NCBI RefSeq assembly: GCF_030580865.1
Contig: NZ_JAUQSY010000001.1
Span: 496,001 to 560,000 of the forward strand
DNA length: 64,000 bases
Source: Hymenobacter aranciens
Lineage (GTDB): Bacteria > Bacteroidota > Bacteroidia > Cytophagales > Hymenobacteraceae
Direction: 5' to 3'
Position 1 is the first letter of the stretch. Each line of letters starts with the position of its first letter. A model generated the notes under the pieces. It worked only from the letters and a program-made list of their open reading frames with translations, had not been told where the DNA came from and ran no database searches. Shown piece by piece: positions 61,441 through 64,000 of the stretch. The position numbers were made by a program, and so were the translations under genes.

Positions 61441-62898
61441 CTACTGCACTACGATGCGCCGCGTCAGTTGTTGGCCGTCGGCATAGCGGGCGCGAAGCAG
61501 ATACAGGCCGGCGGGCAGGCCGGTCAGGTCGAGCGTAGGTTCGGCGCTATGGGCGATGGCGCGTGCCGGGCGCCCCAGGGCGTCGAGAAGCTCGATGCGG
61601 CGTAGCGCGGCGGGCTGCGGCAGACGCAGATACAGACGGTCGTGGGCGGGCAGTGGCCAGGCTTCGAGCAGCCGCGCGGCAGCAGCTGGCTGAATGGTGA
61701 GGCTACGGGCCATTACCAGACGGGTGAGGCCATAGCTGGGCTGCCCACCCGCCCGCGAAAACCGCCCTACCACCAGGGTTCCGGTGGAGTCGGTAAGTAG
61801 ATGCTGAACGCGGGCGTTGTTGATATAACTCATGTAGCCGGGGCGCATACCTATCGGCGGGAAGTAAATGCTGTCGGGAGTGTCAATCAGGCGGCCCGCA
61901 ATGCGGTTATCGTTAGTGCCAGTAGCCGCGTAGCTCTGCAGTGGCGCATGGGGCTGCATCCAGACGGATAACTCCCCGGCCGCCAAGAAGCTGCCATCGG
62001 CCAGCGGCGCAATGCTGGTAAGGGCCGAGGAGCGAAACGGATTGGCGATTGACGACCCCAGCGAGGCATAAAGCGTCGAATCGACAGCACCGGTGGCCGA
62101 CAAGCGTAGCACGTCGCTGTACCGGCCGTTGGCCCTGACGGTGCCCGCCAGCAGGTAGCCCCCGTTGGGCAGGCGCCGCAGGTCGTTGGCGTGCGAGGCT
62201 ATGAATTGCGGGCTCGTAAAAGTCGGGTCGGGTTGGCCGGTGGGCAGCAGCCGACCCACTTGCACTTCGCCATTGCTGAAATATGTCTGGTTAATAGCGA
62301 GGTAAGTAATGCGGCCGTCAGGCTCCAGCAGCAGGCGCTGCACCAGCGCCGCCGGCCCCAGCGGCGACGGCTGAAAGGCAGGGTCGCGGCGGCCATCGGG
62401 CAGCAGGCGCACCAGGGCCTGCGGGCCGCCCAGCACGATGCGCCCATCGGCCTGAATGGCCAGCGCCCGGCAATCGTGCCGGCCCAGCCCGCCGCTGGTA
62501 TCGGGCACAAACGAGGCATCCGGCTGACCCGTAGGCAGCAAGCGCTGTAGGGGCGGCGCCGCCCCAGGCCAGGCCACCAGCACCCGGCCATCGGCCTGCA
62601 CGGCCAGGGCGCTGGGCAAGCCCACGCTGCCGGTCGGTGCCCCGCCGCCTGCAAACGACGAATCGACCCGGCCATTGGGCCACAGCCGGGCAACGTACCG
62701 GGTGGCAAAACCATCGACGGTCAGAAAATTGCCCGCCACCAGGTAGCGGCCATCGGCCTGCCGGGCCAGCAGCGTCACGCCCGGATTCAGCGTATCGCGC
62801 TGGAAGTGGGCGTTATGAAATGTGGGGTCGCGCTGCTGCGCCACGGCGGCAATGCCGGACCCCGCCAGCAGGCCCAGCAGGAGTAGGAGTTTGGACAT
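61441..62898 (-). CDS. Secreted delta-60 repeat protein with T9SS sorting domain
   Basis: This 485-residue protein starts with a signal peptide (MSKLLLLLGLLAGSGIAAVAQ). Delta-60 repeat units follow, with the recurring core L(A/L)RQADGRYLVAGNF, ALAVQADGRVLVA, RALAIQADGRIVLGG, LLLEPDGRITYL and RLPNGGYLLAG. The C-terminus is a type A type IX secretion domain (AWPLPAHDRLYLRLPQPA, LTGLPAGLYLLRARYADG). It is thus exported through the outer membrane and anchored or released. A carbohydrate or calcium role is suspected for such propellers but not shown. Confidence 0.9.
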   Translation of the reverse strand: MSKLLLLLGLLAGSGIAAVAQQRDPTFHNAHFQRDTLNPGVTLLARQADGRYLVAGNFLTVDGFATRYVARLWPNGRVDSSFAGGGAPTGSVGLPSALAVQADGRVLVAWPGAAPPLQRLLPTGQPDASFVPDTSGGLGRHDCRALAIQADGRIVLGGPQALVRLLPDGRRDPAFQPSPLGPAALVQRLLLEPDGRITYLAINQTYFSNGEVQVGRLLPTGQPDPTFTSPQFIASHANDLRRLPNGGYLLAGTVRANGRYSDVLRLSATGAVDSTLYASLGSSIANPFRSSALTSIAPLADGSFLAAGELSVWMQPHAPLQSYAATGTNDNRIAGRLIDTPDSIYFPPIGMRPGYMSYINNARVQHLLTDSTGTLVVGRFSRAGGQPSYGLTRLVMARSLTIQPAAAARLLEAWPLPAHDRLYLRLPQPAALRRIELLDALGRPARAIAHSAEPTLDLTGLPAGLYLLRARYADGQQLTRRIVVQ

Positions 62899-62988
62899 AG
62901 CCGGTTTTTTAGGCAGATAGAAAGAAAATCAGCCGACAAAAAACATGCCGTAACGCTGGCAAGCAGCTTGGTAGCTTGGTCGGAATGC

Positions 62989-63033
62989 CAACGGCCGGTT
63001 GAGGCATGGGAGCCATGCCTCAACCGGCCGTTG
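62989..63033. repeat. Perfect 21-bp inverted repeat
   Basis: The arms CAACGGCCGGTTGAGGCATGG (62989-63009) and its exact complement (63013-63033) flank a 3-base loop. It sits between two minus-strand genes and could serve as a terminator for the lipoprotein gene ending at 63061. Confidence 0.8.
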
Positions 63034-63060
63034 AGCGAAAGCGAGATAAGCCGTCGGGCT

Positions 63061-63336
63061 TTAGTCAGCGATGCCGTCCTTGTTGCGGTCCACGGCTTTG
63101 CCGGCTTCCTTGAGCAGGTCTTTGCCGGTGGGGCGGTGGGTGGTATCGGCCTGCAGGCCGGCCGTGACGGAGTCGCCGCCGGCGGTGCCGCCTACTTCGT
63201 GGGTGAGGGGCCGCTCCTTATCGTGGCCGGTTTCGACGTTGGTATCGCCGGGCTTGGTGCCCGAGCTGCAGGCGCTGAGCGCCGCGGCGCAGATGCAGGC
63301 CGCAGCCAGCGGACGGAGGAAGGATTTCAGAAGCAT
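63061..63336 (-). CDS. Small lipoprotein of unknown function
   Basis: This 91-residue lipoprotein has a signal sequence with lipobox (MLLKSFLRPLAAACICAAALSAC, Cys near 23). The mature part is hydrophilic, rich in Thr, Gly, Asp and Lys (TKPGDTNVETGHDKERPLTHEVGG) and ends GKAVDRNKDGIAD, which includes a possible calcium-binding D-x-N-x-D-G loop. I recognise no family. The start at 63336 is fixed by the signal. The frame continues upstream without signal-like sequence and is rejected. Confidence 0.7.
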   Translation of the reverse strand: MLLKSFLRPLAAACICAAALSACSSGTKPGDTNVETGHDKERPLTHEVGGTAGGDSVTAGLQADTTHRPTGKDLLKEAGKAVDRNKDGIAD

Positions 63337-63620
63337 GAAAGAAAGTATGGGGGGTGAAGGGTAAGCAACGGCGCAAGGTAGAAAAATAACGGCGTCCTGT
63401 GCAAACGTATCCGCCGCGGGCGGGTTGGGAGAGGGGCAGGACCAGCGGCTGGCAGTGGCAGCTACCAAGGTAGCTGCGGCCAGCTGGCCCGGGGGCGGCC
63501 AATAGCTAATAATGAGCCAGCTACTAGGTGGTTGCGGCATCTAAATGCCAAAGTTCTGTACGCCCTGCCGCTGGTTATTCCGAAATTTCCGTTATTTTCA
63601 CTTCCCCGATTTCATTTCCC

Positions 63621-63977
63621 ATGCCTCAACCCCTGCTTCGCCGCCTCGAAAAACGCCTCGCCGCCTGGCGCTGGCAGCGGGCGGCCGTGCTGGCGGGCGT
63701 GAGTTTGGGGCTGGCGCTGCTGCTGGTGGTGTACTTGTTTGGCGGCGACCGGTTTTTTGGTCGACTTTTTTCAGCCTTCTTCGTATTCTTCTGGCTGCTG
63801 GCACTGGCCTACTACGCCATCATCCCGTTTGTGACCTGGGCCAGCAGCGCCTGGTTTGGCCGCGGCTGGCAGACGGCGGCTGCGCCAACGTCGGCCAGTC
63901 CGCGCCGGACGACCCCGGCTCCGGCCCGACACTCAAATTCACCGGCTGCCTCCCGGCGGCCCGAACCTAAACGATAA
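63621..63977 (+). CDS. Two-helix membrane protein of unknown function
   Basis: This 118-residue protein has a basic N-terminus (MPQPLLRRLEKRLAAWRWQR) and two transmembrane helices at about 22-42 (AVLAGVSLGLALLLVVYLFGG) and 50-72 (FSAFFVFFWLLALAYYAIIPFV). A Pro/Ala/Thr/Ser-rich basic tail with no fold follows (TSASPRRTTPAPARHSNSP). No family is recognised. ATG 63621 follows a short leader. The right edge of the window lies 23 bases after its stop, so any downstream partner is out of view. Confidence 0.65.
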   Translation: MPQPLLRRLEKRLAAWRWQRAAVLAGVSLGLALLLVVYLFGGDRFFGRLFSAFFVFFWLLALAYYAIIPFVTWASSAWFGRGWQTAAAPTSASPRRTTPAPARHSNSPAASRRPEPKR

Positions 63978-64000
63978 CGACCTTGAAGACGAATCTGCTG

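Overview
The window reads as a chromosomal segment of a high-G+C member of the Bacteroidota, most likely a Hymenobacter-like cytophagalean. The evidence is the Bacteroidota-type -7 promoter motif TAnnTTTG ahead of many genes, type IX secretion C-terminal sorting domains on two proteins, TonB-dependent receptors (one with an N-terminal carboxypeptidase-regulatory-like domain), a BtuB/BtuG-type cobalamin uptake pair, a eukaryote-like class Ia ribonucleotide reductase, and families common in Hymenobacter. No rRNA, tRNA, CRISPR array, prophage or insertion-sequence transposase was recognised.

Layout. 0-9 kb: VF530-like protein, transketolase, Hsp20, a BamA/TamA-like outer-membrane protein, and a tightly overlapping operon hemW / acidic protein / alpha-beta hydrolase / cyclase. 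9-16 kb: rplU-rpmA facing away from nrdB, with three DnaA-box-like sequences between them. nrdB and nrdA are separated by a small Cys-rich protein, a YceI protein, a membrane hydrolase and a GIY-YIG nuclease ORF framed on both sides by palindromic repeats. 16-19 kb: an AT-rich OLD-family ATPase/TOPRIM nuclease, probably acquired and possibly anti-phage, followed by a 42-bp tandem repeat and an unknown gene. 19-31 kb: lipoprotein, DUF5694, DeoR regulator, NUDIX, TPM, acetyltransferases, two tandem paralogues of a small SpoIIAA/STAS-like family, two beta-propeller enzymes and an MFS exporter. 31-45 kb: DUF4269, catalase-like protein, secreted small proteins, SDR, pentapeptide protein, ExeM-like secreted nuclease, a third paralogue of the small family, lysA, DinB, an old-yellow-enzyme and a quinone oxidoreductase. 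45-50 kb: BlaI repressor / M56 BlaR1-like sensor / TlpA thioredoxin cluster and a TetA-type MFS pump. 50-57 kb: VOC protein, acyltransferase, a divergent metal-homeostasis pair (CDF exporter and Nramp importer) with a DtxR-like operator between them, and a TonB receptor. 57-61 kb: a cobalamin riboswitch driving BtuB- and BtuG-like genes. 61-64 kb: a delta-60 repeat type IX-secreted protein and small envelope proteins.

The most striking property is the density of long inverted repeats in intergenic DNA, many of them between convergent genes. At least two are multi-copy families with a defined architecture. Family 1 has four copies of a nested double palindrome of about 155-190 bp built from four GCCGC-NNN-GCGGC mini-hairpins. 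Family 2 has three copies of two mutually inverted 39-41 bp hairpins. A third palindrome family frames the GIY-YIG ORF. Three unrelated minisatellites (42, 22 and 21 bp units) also lie in intergenic positions. In two places a repeat has supplied the C-terminal codons and stop of the adjacent gene.
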